From assembly GCA_964602515.1 (NCBI GenBank), contig CAZRRJ010000001.1:248001-312000 (forward strand): a stretch of 64,000 bases of DNA, read 5' to 3'. Within the stretch, counting starts at the first letter, position 1. Each line of letters starts with the position of its first letter. Shown piece by piece: positions 37,040-45,957 of this stretch. A model generated the notes under the pieces. That model ran no database searches, had not been told where the DNA came from, and worked only from the letters and a program-made list of their open reading frames with translations. Source of the DNA: Carboxylicivirga sp964602515. GTDB lineage: Bacteria > Bacteroidota > Bacteroidia > Bacteroidales > Marinilabiliaceae. The translations under genes and the position numbers were made by a program.

Positions 37040-40000
37040 TGATTATCTTGTTAATGAAGTTAAACGCCTCTAAAATAGGCTCACTAGATTCCAAATCGAA
37101 TATTGCAGGAATTTCAATAATCCTATCGTCAATAGACTGCCTGAACACAGGTTTTTTACTCGATGCAATATTTATAATAAGAACTTTCTCAGCCTCTATT
37201 TTTTGCATCTTGTTATTTATATGCTCTAATATCTCATCTCGGTTTTCTCTTTCAAAAGCATCGTTCCAAAGCTTAAAGTCGATATATATGCCATTGCTTG
37301 TCTTAGCATCAAACTGTTCTAACTCATCACCATTTAGGCTTTCAAGTTTGGCATTTAAGCAATACCGTTGAATTAAATGCCATCCAATTGCTTCTCCTAA
37401 AGCTCCTTTATAAATATTATTATACAACACAGGCGTCAGAATGTATTGCCCTTTTTTGAAATCAGTAGCAAAACCTTCCTTATAGAATAACTCCTTTATT
37501 TCCGTGTTCTTTAAGAAAGTAGGGAGATGGCAATTGAAAGGTGAGATATTTGCATTTTCGTCATTTGTAAATACAATTTCTGCATGTTTGTAGTCCTGTT
37601 CTTGTGTGTAATTGATATACTTATAATCGTTCGGTAACTCCACGTAATAGTCTTTCAACTTTACCGGAACAGAATCCGTTTCATTAAAAGTAGGGTGGGT
37701 TAATACAAAACGTCTAAGCTGCGCCCAACGCTCTTTACGTTGCTCATTAAAAAGGTATTTTAATTGTTGGTGTATATGATTATAAGCTCTTTGATTATTG
37801 TATTCACCTATCCCTTTTAATTCTGTGGTGTAATCTGTTTCATTTAACCCATTGCTGGCTTTCTTTACAAGTCCCTCAAACTCTTTTGTTAGAAGCTTAT
37901 TGTGCAAATAGCTTTTTTGCAGATATTGAATATTCTCATCACTACTGTATATGTGAATGAAAGGATTCTTTTGATTACATCTAGCCATTCTACCAATAGC
38001 CTGATTTAAAATTCGGGTTGCATTGTTTGATACATCTGGAAGACTGTATAGGTTATTCTCCGCTTTATCGAAAAACCCATGAGCCTTATATTCTGCTCCT
38101 GACAGCTTAGTAAATCCCTTTTTTATTTCATGCTTCAATTGCAGGTTACTTACCTGAGCTTTTTGAGCAAGTGATTCCAACTGAAAGATACGTTCAACTA
38201 CCTCTGTTTCTTTAACTTTTTGATTATTTACATTAACAATAAGGTATGTTGGTTTATCCACATAAATAGCATCAAAGTCCTTTTCGTTTTCTTTATTATC
38301 AAAATCATTAATCTTTATAAGGTCTATACCTTTGGGTGCTGGATATTGAAGGTTCTGACCAGCTCCAACAGTTCTGTAGGTAGAAATAACGAATAGCTTA
38401 AATCCATTAGTTAAAGTAGATTGTATGTGATTTTTTTTGCTATCGAAGTCTGAACTATCTACTACAAAAATTGCATTTGAGGCATCACCTTCTTTGTAAT
38501 CTTCTTTTTTGCCAAATAGTTCAATAATGTGTTTTGCATACTCTTCAAACAAGTCTATTCTAAAATCCTTCTTCTTATTATCAGGTAGAGCCATCCCCAG
38601 AGCCAAGAAGGATTTTATATGTTCATTCACAACAAACTCTTTAAATGCTTTGAAATATCTGAGATACCTGTCAATGACATGTTTTTTGGTACTACCTTTT
38701 TTAATTTCGTTTAAGTAGTAGTTTGTTAATTCTGTTTCCTGGTCGAAAATATCAAGAAGCTCTTTTTCGTGATTCTTCACACCAATGAAATCGACATTAA
38801 TTTGAACCTGGCTGTATCCTTTGGTATTAGAATTAAATTGATTTTCAATATCTTTAAGCTCTTCACTTTCCAATTGACGATATTTAATTCCTAATCGTTT
38901 TCTCAAGAAGTTTAAGTCATAGTTTCCAACTACTGTTTGACTATCGGCTGTAGCTGAAATAGCTATCACATTGGCTTTATTTGCAATATTGAGAAGAAAT
39001 TTTTCAGGGGTATTTTCGTATTGGTACTGATAAATTTTAGACTTTAAATCATGGTCGTCACTATCAAAGAAATCGTAGTATCTAAATCCATTCATATAAA
39101 AGTTTAAGTCCGCAATTTCTTCCTGGCTATCAGTTTTAGAAAAGTTACCATCATTACTCAATATGGAATCAATAAGGTAATTTCGCCATTCATCAGGTAG
39201 ATTAAACAAATCTAAAGCTGTATGTAGCGCACTTTCAATTGGAAATTCGTCATTATTTGGGCTTTGTTGTTTTTTTAACTGCTGATAATTAGATGAAATA
39301 AAAAATATTCCTTTTCGGAAATAGTAAAGGAATCCTTTTAATTGATTTATTAACCCTAAAACATTCCCATTTTCTTCAATTGGTTCTTTCTGAAAATGAA
39401 TTTCATTAAGCATCCGTTCATCAGAGAATGATAGTCGTGCATAATTCTTTCCTTCACTTAAAATTGTATGAAACTCATCATCTTGAAAAAGAAAGCTTCT
39501 AACTCTATCAGGATTAACCGTTTTAAATGGCACAGTTATATTAAAGCGGTCATTTATTTTATTTACTTTTTCAGTAAAGGAATTGAATATATCGGATATT
39601 TTGGGAACATTCTTTTTAGCTTCCCTTAGCTTAATCCTGTCGTTTGATTCTTGGACAATATCCGTTGGAACTTGTAATGTTGATAAGCTCGAATACAAAT
39701 GCGTAAACAAACCAATTAAATCAACCTTTTTGGAATAACCATTTTCAATGATTTGATTTAGAATATGTGATTTTGTGGCATCAAATTCATCTATAAAAAC
39801 AATGGCATCTTCCGTAATCTTATCATCCCAAAAATAATATGAAGGTCTTACGATAGTAGTGTTCTTTAAAAAGAACTTATCTACGCTCAAGAAAAAAATA
39901 CGTTTTTTTGAAGATAAAATTGGAGGATAAAGTTCAATGAGCCAGGGATGATTTTTCTGTATGAAAGTGATTTTTTTTGATTCCGTTAAATCGGTTTTAA

Positions 40001-40487
40001 TGTTTTTTTTAAACTCATCATTTAACCAATCAGTTATAGCCCTACGAAACTTAGGTTCATGAGTTTTACGAATGTCATCCTTGGCTTTGTCAATTAATTG
40101 CTTGGTAAACGCATCTTTGTTTTTTTGCTTGTCAAATCCTTGAACTAAAGTAATGCTATTGTGCAAAGCTTTATATTCAGGCATATCCGTAATAAAATGC
40201 GGACAATATGTATTTAGCAATGTTCCAATTATTGTGTCTGCATTGGAATCTAACGCGATAACATGCTTTTCAAAGTCTTTCCCTTTACCAAAAGCTTCAA
40301 ACTTAGCTTTCAATTCCGGAAGAGGAAGGTTCTTTTTTAAGTTAGTTATGAAGAAAATCTTACGGTTCTCTTTATAGTTCTTTAAAATGTACTCTAAAAC
40401 ATGGTATGTTTTTCCAATTCCGGTTGGTAATGGGAAAACGAAAAGCCCATTCTGATGCTGGCAATATTTTTTTAGTATTTTCTGCAT
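37032..40487 (-). CDS. SF2 helicase with C-terminal PD-(D/E)XK nuclease domain
   Basis: 1151 residues. Helicase motif I is P21-T-G-I-G-K-T27, motif II D233-E-F-D236, motif III VIAISATA, motif V STYRTVGAGQNLQYP and motif VI Q-A-I-G-R-M-A-R. There is a long insert between motifs I and II. Near the C-terminus D1060 in FDAKTSNG and D1070-F-K1072 in YIDFKLW form a PD-(D/E)XK-type site, preceded by GALGEAIGWHLI. It is therefore a predicted DNA translocase or unwinding enzyme with a nuclease tail. It lies 44 bp after the HNH gene and overlaps the 710-residue gene by 8 bp. It does not look like Cas3, HsdR or HamB. Confidence 0.83.
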   Translation of the reverse strand: MQKILKKYCQHQNGLFVFPLPTGIGKTYHVLEYILKNYKENRKIFFITNLKKNLPLPELKAKFEAFGKGKDFEKHVIALDSNADTIIGTLLNTYCPHFITDMPEYKALHNSITLVQGFDKQKNKDAFTKQLIDKAKDDIRKTHEPKFRRAITDWLNDEFKKNIKTDLTESKKITFIQKNHPWLIELYPPILSSKKRIFFLSVDKFFLKNTTIVRPSYYFWDDKITEDAIVFIDEFDATKSHILNQIIENGYSKKVDLIGLFTHLYSSLSTLQVPTDIVQESNDRIKLREAKKNVPKISDIFNSFTEKVNKINDRFNITVPFKTVNPDRVRSFLFQDDEFHTILSEGKNYARLSFSDERMLNEIHFQKEPIEENGNVLGLINQLKGFLYYFRKGIFFISSNYQQLKKQQSPNNDEFPIESALHTALDLFNLPDEWRNYLIDSILSNDGNFSKTDSQEEIADLNFYMNGFRYYDFFDSDDHDLKSKIYQYQYENTPEKFLLNIANKANVIAISATADSQTVVGNYDLNFLRKRLGIKYRQLESEELKDIENQFNSNTKGYSQVQINVDFIGVKNHEKELLDIFDQETELTNYYLNEIKKGSTKKHVIDRYLRYFKAFKEFVVNEHIKSFLALGMALPDNKKKDFRIDLFEEYAKHIIELFGKKEDYKEGDASNAIFVVDSSDFDSKKNHIQSTLTNGFKLFVISTYRTVGAGQNLQYPAPKGIDLIKINDFDNKENEKDFDAIYVDKPTYLIVNVNNQKVKETEVVERIFQLESLAQKAQVSNLQLKHEIKKGFTKLSGAEYKAHGFFDKAENNLYSLPDVSNNATRILNQAIGRMARCNQKNPFIHIYSSDENIQYLQKSYLHNKLLTKEFEGLVKKASNGLNETDYTTELKGIGEYNNQRAYNHIHQQLKYLFNEQRKERWAQLRRFVLTHPTFNETDSVPVKLKDYYVELPNDYKYINYTQEQDYKHAEIVFTNDENANISPFNCHLPTFLKNTEIKELFYKEGFATDFKKGQYILTPVLYNNIYKGALGEAIGWHLIQRYCLNAKLESLNGDELEQFDAKTSNGIYIDFKLWNDAFERENRDEILEHINNKMQKIEAEKVLIINIASSKKPVFRQSIDDRIIEIPAIFDLESSEPILEAFNFINKIINA

Positions 40488-40531
40488 TAACTAACGTGTT
40501 CTAATTATTCTTCTATAATATACGCTCGTGC

Positions 40532-41503
40532 TTATTTTATCAATTTTAAGTCCCTCGCTATATCCTGTGTAAACTTTGCTAATGGACGTTTATGTACATT
40601 CTCATATTCTGAATAATTACCTGTAATCATTCGAGCAATACTTGTAGTTGATAGTCTTAATAAATTTCCAAGCTCGTTTATTCTTAAAGGTGTATAATAC
40701 TGAGATTTCCATATTAACTCTTCAACAATATCAAACTGAGTGTCATATAGTCCTTTTATTCCAAAAGTTTTATCATGCTTTTCTACAAATTTCTTATGTT
40801 TCTTATTTCGAGGCTGAAAAGAAAATGATAGAGAATCATTGCCTCCATTAATCAAATATTCAATTAATGACTTGTTGTTTAGCTTAAATTGAAAAGCATC
40901 ATAAGGGGTTTCGTTAGAGTATAAGTGAAAATCTTGACCGATTGTAACACTTGATTTACTTTTACTCTGATTGCACTGACCACAGCTAGGAACTAAGTTG
41001 AAGAATGATATTGCCAGAAATGGGTATTTCGATTTTGGAAAAAAGTGGTCTAGTTGAAATCTTGGTTTGACCTTATCATTTTTATCAATGGACACAGTAA
41101 GAGATGCATTACAATAGGGGCAAGTATTAAGTTTTAGGTGTTGTACTATTTTTATTGCATCATTTTTTTGAAGGGTATCATATCGCAATGCTGTTTCTAT
41201 TTCTTCGCCAAAATCTGTTTGTTTCTTTTCAACTCTATTATAAAAAAGACCATCAAGATACTTATCTGTTAGATTAACAAGTCGTTGATGAATGTTGGGT
41301 TTAGAATAGAGTAATTCCTGATTTTCATAATACTTAATAATCAGATTTAAAACTCTTACATTAACAGGGTGTGAATATTTGGTTCTAAGCTCATTAAGCT
41401 GTCTTTGTCTGGTTTTGTATTTTTTAGTCTTTCCATCATATAACTTTGAGGAAAAATCCTTAGCAAAAGCATATAGATTATTGTTTATTCTAATTGGCTT
41501 CAT
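40532..41503 (-). CDS. HNH endonuclease, PtuB-like (Septu)
   Basis: 323 residues. The HNH/zinc region holds a CPYC pair, the LDHFFPKSKYP core with the catalytic His, and PSCGQCNQSK with the second Cys pair, so a structural zinc and the DH...N site are both present. The start codon overlaps the end of the AAA ATPase gene by 14 bp. An ATPase plus HNH pair is the defining layout of Septu (PtuA-PtuB) anti-phage defence. In Septu the ATPase controls the nuclease. The N-terminal 120 residues and the C-terminal helical part are not assigned. Confidence 0.8.
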   Translation of the reverse strand: MKPIRINNNLYAFAKDFSSKLYDGKTKKYKTRQRQLNELRTKYSHPVNVRVLNLIIKYYENQELLYSKPNIHQRLVNLTDKYLDGLFYNRVEKKQTDFGEEIETALRYDTLQKNDAIKIVQHLKLNTCPYCNASLTVSIDKNDKVKPRFQLDHFFPKSKYPFLAISFFNLVPSCGQCNQSKSKSSVTIGQDFHLYSNETPYDAFQFKLNNKSLIEYLINGGNDSLSFSFQPRNKKHKKFVEKHDKTFGIKGLYDTQFDIVEELIWKSQYYTPLRINELGNLLRLSTTSIARMITGNYSEYENVHKRPLAKFTQDIARDLKLIK

Positions 41504-43472
41504 ATCTTTTTACTTTTTCTAAAAGTTCCTCGTAACTAGGTTCTTCAAAAACTTCATGCCAATATTGGGTAAGGTGATTTTTTATAACAGGTTCACCAAT
41601 TAAGTCAATAATTGCTTTATGTTCCTTAATTTTTAAATCATGATTTTCAATGGGTTGATTACTTTTAATCTTTTCCAAAAAACTAATAACATCTTCAATC
41701 TTTTTCTTGGCATAGTCTCCCATAGTTCCATTCAGAAAGAAACCATGCCTTAATAATTCATGAATATTAGCACCGAATGTTATTAAATCAATTGTATGAT
41801 TCTGTTGTTTACCTTCTTTTAAGAACATTATATTGTCTTCGGGTATATCGGATAGTATAAAAGGAGAATGAGTCACTATAATGACATTATAAAACTTAAT
41901 ATTCTCAAATCTAGCCTGTTCTAAATATGCTATAAGCTTGCTAATAAACTGCTTTTGATACTCTGGATGAAAGTATAATTCCACTTCCTCCAATATAATA
42001 TTTGTATATTCATATTGAACACTTTCTTTATCATCTACAACCGAATCCAAATTTTTTAAATGATAGAGTATTGTACTGATATAGAACAAGAATTGCCTTT
42101 CCCCTGAACTCATCTTTTCAAATTTTACATTCTCTTCTTTTGTTGATTCAAGTTCAAAATATGGCTTATAAAATGGAGGTGGAAAATTAGCTTGTATGTT
42201 ATCAAGTTGTGTCAATCGTTCCTGTTGTGAGTAATTATCAAATTTCCAATCAACATATTCTTCGTCTAACACAGGTAAATCTCTCTCATCCTGTGATATG
42301 CCATTGATGAAGTCTATATATTTTAAGGTTTGTTTAACTTTTAATGAAGTATGAGAAGGGTCGTCTTTTATTTTATAAACCAATTCTTTAATTTTAGCTT
42401 TATCTTCGTCAGTACATTCTTGACTAAATTCAAAAAAGTGCTTATTAATTAAATCTTTATAGTTGGGATATTTATTTGAAATAGAAAACGTTTTATATAC
42501 CAGGTATTTATATGCGACTTCTAGTCTTTCATCAACTTTGTAATTCGGATAATAACAACGGAGTGTAGTATTAAAAACGTCATCTTTTTCTCTACTAACT
42601 TCAATTTCATAAGGTTCTTTAGCTAACTCTAAATCTTTCAGGTTAACTTTTGAATATTTATCCTTAACATGACTAATATTTAACCGGAAGGTTAAGAATT
42701 TCAGTTTATAATCTGGCACGAAATCTATACCTTCTTTATTAAAAGCATAAAATAATAATGCTAAACGATTATTGGTTAACTTCTTTTCTCGTTCAACATC
42801 AATAACTCCAAAGTCACGATATGGATTCAAAACCAAGGGTGTTAGATAACCATCATTTTTATGAAATACACCTCTAATCCAAATATCATCCTTAATTTTT
42901 GATTCTACTTCATCTATAAAATCAAATTCATTGTAGGCATGAAAAGAGTAATTATTAACGATTGTGAAGAATAGTTGTTTTAAATGAGGCTTAGCTTCTT
43001 CAAGAGATAATGGTGGATTCTCATAAGATTGAAATAGTTGTTGGTATTGGTTAAATATCAAATCTTGTGAGCTTTGTCTATAATAGATTTTATCATCTTC
43101 ACATTTTAATGAAAAAATTTCCCCATTCTTTTCATAATATAGTTCTGCAAAAACACCGGAAACGTAGCTTAATTTGGTATCTGTATTTGCCTTTTGTAAC
43201 AATAGGGTTGCTACATTATTAATTAAACGAAGCATGACTTCTATAACGGTGCTTTTTCCACTTCCGTTTTTGCCTACAACAGCTTGTATGCTTATATTTT
43301 TAGAGAATAAATCACTTGGAACAGAGAAGTCACTATTTAAGACTAATTCATTATTATTCACCTTATATTTTTGATTGAAAAAATACCATTCATTTTTATC
43401 CAAAACTTTCCTGATACTTTCAAAGCAATCAGGTAAAATATGTAACGCTATAATATTGAATGTACTATCCAT
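41490..43472 (-). CDS. AAA ATPase, PtuA-like (Septu)
   Basis: 660 residues. Walker A is G67-K-N-G-S-G-K-S74, the signature MSSGERQFLFYIS lies near residue 475, and Walker B is NIILEEVELYFHPEYQ, followed by VIIVTHSPFILSD (H-loop). This is the SMC/ABC-like AAA_15/AAA_21 type used by PtuA. A long insert lies between Walker A and the signature. It is coupled to the HNH gene by a 14-bp overlap and follows a ParB-fold gene after 5 bp. Septu is the best-fitting assignment; other ATPase-HNH modules, such as retron effectors, use similar pairs, but no reverse transcriptase is present. Confidence 0.8.
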   Translation of the reverse strand: MDSTFNIIALHILPDCFESIRKVLDKNEWYFFNQKYKVNNNELVLNSDFSVPSDLFSKNISIQAVVGKNGSGKSTVIEVMLRLINNVATLLLQKANTDTKLSYVSGVFAELYYEKNGEIFSLKCEDDKIYYRQSSQDLIFNQYQQLFQSYENPPLSLEEAKPHLKQLFFTIVNNYSFHAYNEFDFIDEVESKIKDDIWIRGVFHKNDGYLTPLVLNPYRDFGVIDVEREKKLTNNRLALLFYAFNKEGIDFVPDYKLKFLTFRLNISHVKDKYSKVNLKDLELAKEPYEIEVSREKDDVFNTTLRCYYPNYKVDERLEVAYKYLVYKTFSISNKYPNYKDLINKHFFEFSQECTDEDKAKIKELVYKIKDDPSHTSLKVKQTLKYIDFINGISQDERDLPVLDEEYVDWKFDNYSQQERLTQLDNIQANFPPPFYKPYFELESTKEENVKFEKMSSGERQFLFYISTILYHLKNLDSVVDDKESVQYEYTNIILEEVELYFHPEYQKQFISKLIAYLEQARFENIKFYNVIIVTHSPFILSDIPEDNIMFLKEGKQQNHTIDLITFGANIHELLRHGFFLNGTMGDYAKKKIEDVISFLEKIKSNQPIENHDLKIKEHKAIIDLIGEPVIKNHLTQYWHEVFEEPSYEELLEKVKRYEAN

Positions 43473-43477
43473 TTATT

Positions 43478-43975
43478 TTATTCTTTAGATGAAATATCTA
43501 TTTCAGTATTTATACTTTGCATATGTTTCTCAAACTCCTTAATACCGGATAGTAAGAATTCATTTACTTCTATTTTATCAATATTTGTTTCGAGAAGTTT
43601 TGCAATGCAAAGGCGGTGATTTCCCTCAGCAATAAAATAGTTGTCGCCACATTTAATCAAAAGAATATTGTCTTGCTGATTGATATATTCAGTTGCAGAA
43701 TTTGAATAAAATTGAGGTAAGCGATAAAACCGCTTTAAGTTTTCAAGCATTTTTATCCAACTCCCACCATAGTAATTACAATGGGTAGAGCCTATTATTT
43801 TATCGGGATTAAAATCATACTCGAAATGAAAGTTTTGTGCATTAACAAACCCTTTACCTTGAATAAAATCATCTAATTCTAAAACTATATTGTTATGCCA
43901 TGAGCAATCTCTAAAATCAGGTTTAAAGTGCTTTAAGACCTTTATTCGTTCTTCTAAATTGTAATCTCTCTTCAT
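43478..43975 (-). CDS. Small ParB/sulfiredoxin-fold protein
   Basis: 165 residues. The segment ILLIKCGDNYFIAEGNHRLCIAKLLE resembles the ParB N-terminal motif (DGNHRLxAAK), here with E-G-N-H-R. Residues before it contain two GSTHCNYYGGSW-like aromatic segments. There is no DNA-binding helix-turn-helix like that of chromosomal ParB, so it is not a partition protein; ParB-fold proteins can be NTP-dependent switches or nucleases. It is 5 bp upstream of the PtuA-like gene and 24 bp downstream of the HEPN gene, so it is likely an accessory of the ATPase-HNH pair. Confidence 0.65.
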   Translation of the reverse strand: MKRDYNLEERIKVLKHFKPDFRDCSWHNNIVLELDDFIQGKGFVNAQNFHFEYDFNPDKIIGSTHCNYYGGSWIKMLENLKRFYRLPQFYSNSATEYINQQDNILLIKCGDNYFIAEGNHRLCIAKLLETNIDKIEVNEFLLSGIKEFEKHMQSINTEIDISSKE

Positions 43976-43999
43976 GATATTGATTGATAATCTTAAAAA

Positions 44000-45946
44000 T
44001 TAGACTTTCTCGTATTGTACACTTATTTGATTTCTTAATGATAGGTCATCATCTATTTTGAGAATAGTAAGCACAATGATTTTTAAAAGGACATAGTATA
44101 AGTTTATTAATTCATTTTCAGAGTTGGGATTTGTTCCATGCATAAAACTATTACGTAAGTCTAGTCCATTAGTAAATTCCTTTTTGTTCAAATAATAGTT
44201 AAAGTAACTCTGCTCTAGCTTATTAAAAAGGGTATCTTCAAAATACAATATACCCTCATCAGCCATCTTATCAATAATGACCTTACATTCTTCAGGGTAA
44301 CGCCAATAGCTTAAAACTTCCTCTGTATAGAGCTGTTTTAATATAAATAGTTGATGTTTATCTTTAATTCGTACAATACCCGTATGGTCAACAAATAAAT
44401 AGCCAGGTTCAAATAGATGGTGCAGCCTGTCAAATTGATATGATTTGAAATTACCATATAGAACTTCCTCGTTTATTATTAAATCGTAAAGACAATGGTA
44501 TTTACTTTCTTTAAAAGGTTCTACATAACTTAATCCAGATTGGTCGGAAAATAGTAAATGAATTGGAAGTGCTAACTTGTTGTCATGTAGATAACAGTAT
44601 TTTTTATGTATAAAGCTAGGTATCTGACTAAGGCTGTAAGTACTAGAACTCATACAAAGTAGTTCATTGTCGATAAAACCATCCTCCTTATATAATTTAT
44701 ACTGGCGCAAAAGGACATCGTATTCTGCTAATAACGTTCTAATCCTTTCAAAATAACTTGTGCCATTTGAAGGTAAACTAAATCGAAAACCTTTTAATCC
44801 AAAGCATTCGTCGAGGTGTTCAACTATGTGATACTGAATAATGTTTTCTATACTTTGTTTTTGATTTTGGTTTAGAATTTTGTCATATAAAAATATCTGA
44901 GCAAGGGAAAGAGTTTCTTTTCTATTGAAGACTGGTCCTACCGGATATTCATTTTTTGATTTAGTAAATAGCTTTTCAATCGTGCCAAACTCAGAGTTCT
45001 TACTCACCAATGAAATACAATTCTGCCTATCCAAATAGAAGAATAAACCTACAAAATGAGCTAAGTATACAATTGGATTATCTTTTTTTAGAATGTGTTG
45101 GGTGCTGTATGTGAAAATATCAGTACTGCCATCTTTTTCCATTTTTAATGGTTCTTCCTGGTCGTCACTAAATCCAACTTGAATACCAAATAATGCACCT
45201 CCATTCTTGTCAAGAATTTCCTTGTTAAGTTTATTTTCAAGCCTTTTTGCTTTCAAACGAGTTCTATCAGAAATGTCAAGGTTATCTGATTTCTTTATAT
45301 TTAAAGCTAATCGAACAAAGTTTAGGTTTGCTTCATTATCATCCAAGTATCGAGATATAATATCCTCTCTATCTTTAATACTCAAACTTTTAGGGAAGAA
45401 ATAATCATCTCTATCTCTATCATGTTTCTCTACAAACTGCGATAATAAAAGTTCGGCTGATTTATCATAATTCAATAAATAGTTCCTTATTATTGTACTA
45501 AAATGTTTTACCAGCTTTTCATGATGAAGAATAGCTCGAATACTACAGTCCTTTGAATTTATTAATTTAGTGAAGACATCATTGTCAAAACGCTTGTAAA
45601 TGGATATGTTCGTGGTTAATTGCCAAAATGAATCCTGTAAAGTCCAACACTCTAACTGGCTAAATAAGTGAATAAGATTGCCTGTATTTATCTTATTCCA
45701 GAATTGAACAATTACAGACCAAATATTCTTTACTTTCTCTTTAATTTCCTCTTTATCCTGCTCAGTCCATTTAGTTAAGAAAACTTCATTGTCGATATAA
45801 AGTTTAACCTGATATAATTCTATAATCTCATTAATATCGTATGCATTGCTTGGTGAAAAATTCTCCAAAATCTTATCAGCTAATTTTATATTGCTATAGC
45901 AAGCTCCATCATGTACCGAATAAAAATATACTCTTTCTCCAGGCAT
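44000..45946 (-). CDS. Large protein with C-terminal HEPN RNase motif
   Basis: 648 residues, family not recognised. The C-terminus has LDLRNSFMHGTNP, where R598-N599-xxx-H603 matches the HEPN Rx4H catalytic motif, followed by helices (LINLYYVLLKIIVLTILK) that suit a HEPN bundle. The N-terminal 550 residues are helical and contain no Walker or membrane motif. It follows the AAA_13/RloC-like gene after 11 bp, so they form a pair. By analogy with other HEPN proteins it would be an RNase toxin or an RNA-binding partner. The HEPN call rests on one motif and its setting. Confidence 0.6.
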   Translation of the reverse strand: MPGERVYFYSVHDGACYSNIKLADKILENFSPSNAYDINEIIELYQVKLYIDNEVFLTKWTEQDKEEIKEKVKNIWSVIVQFWNKINTGNLIHLFSQLECWTLQDSFWQLTTNISIYKRFDNDVFTKLINSKDCSIRAILHHEKLVKHFSTIIRNYLLNYDKSAELLLSQFVEKHDRDRDDYFFPKSLSIKDREDIISRYLDDNEANLNFVRLALNIKKSDNLDISDRTRLKAKRLENKLNKEILDKNGGALFGIQVGFSDDQEEPLKMEKDGSTDIFTYSTQHILKKDNPIVYLAHFVGLFFYLDRQNCISLVSKNSEFGTIEKLFTKSKNEYPVGPVFNRKETLSLAQIFLYDKILNQNQKQSIENIIQYHIVEHLDECFGLKGFRFSLPSNGTSYFERIRTLLAEYDVLLRQYKLYKEDGFIDNELLCMSSSTYSLSQIPSFIHKKYCYLHDNKLALPIHLLFSDQSGLSYVEPFKESKYHCLYDLIINEEVLYGNFKSYQFDRLHHLFEPGYLFVDHTGIVRIKDKHQLFILKQLYTEEVLSYWRYPEECKVIIDKMADEGILYFEDTLFNKLEQSYFNYYLNKKEFTNGLDLRNSFMHGTNPNSENELINLYYVLLKIIVLTILKIDDDLSLRNQISVQYEKV

Positions 45947-45957
45947 GTTTTAAAATC

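Noticed and set aside
37032..40487. Helicase as Cas3 or HsdR
   Set aside because: No HD domain, no cascade genes, no methylase or specificity subunit nearby.
40532..43472. Reading the ATPase-HNH pair as a retron
   Set aside because: No reverse transcriptase or msr/msd region is next to it.
43478..43975. ParB-fold protein as a chromosome or plasmid partition protein
   Set aside because: No ParA, no HTH domain; it sits in a defence operon.
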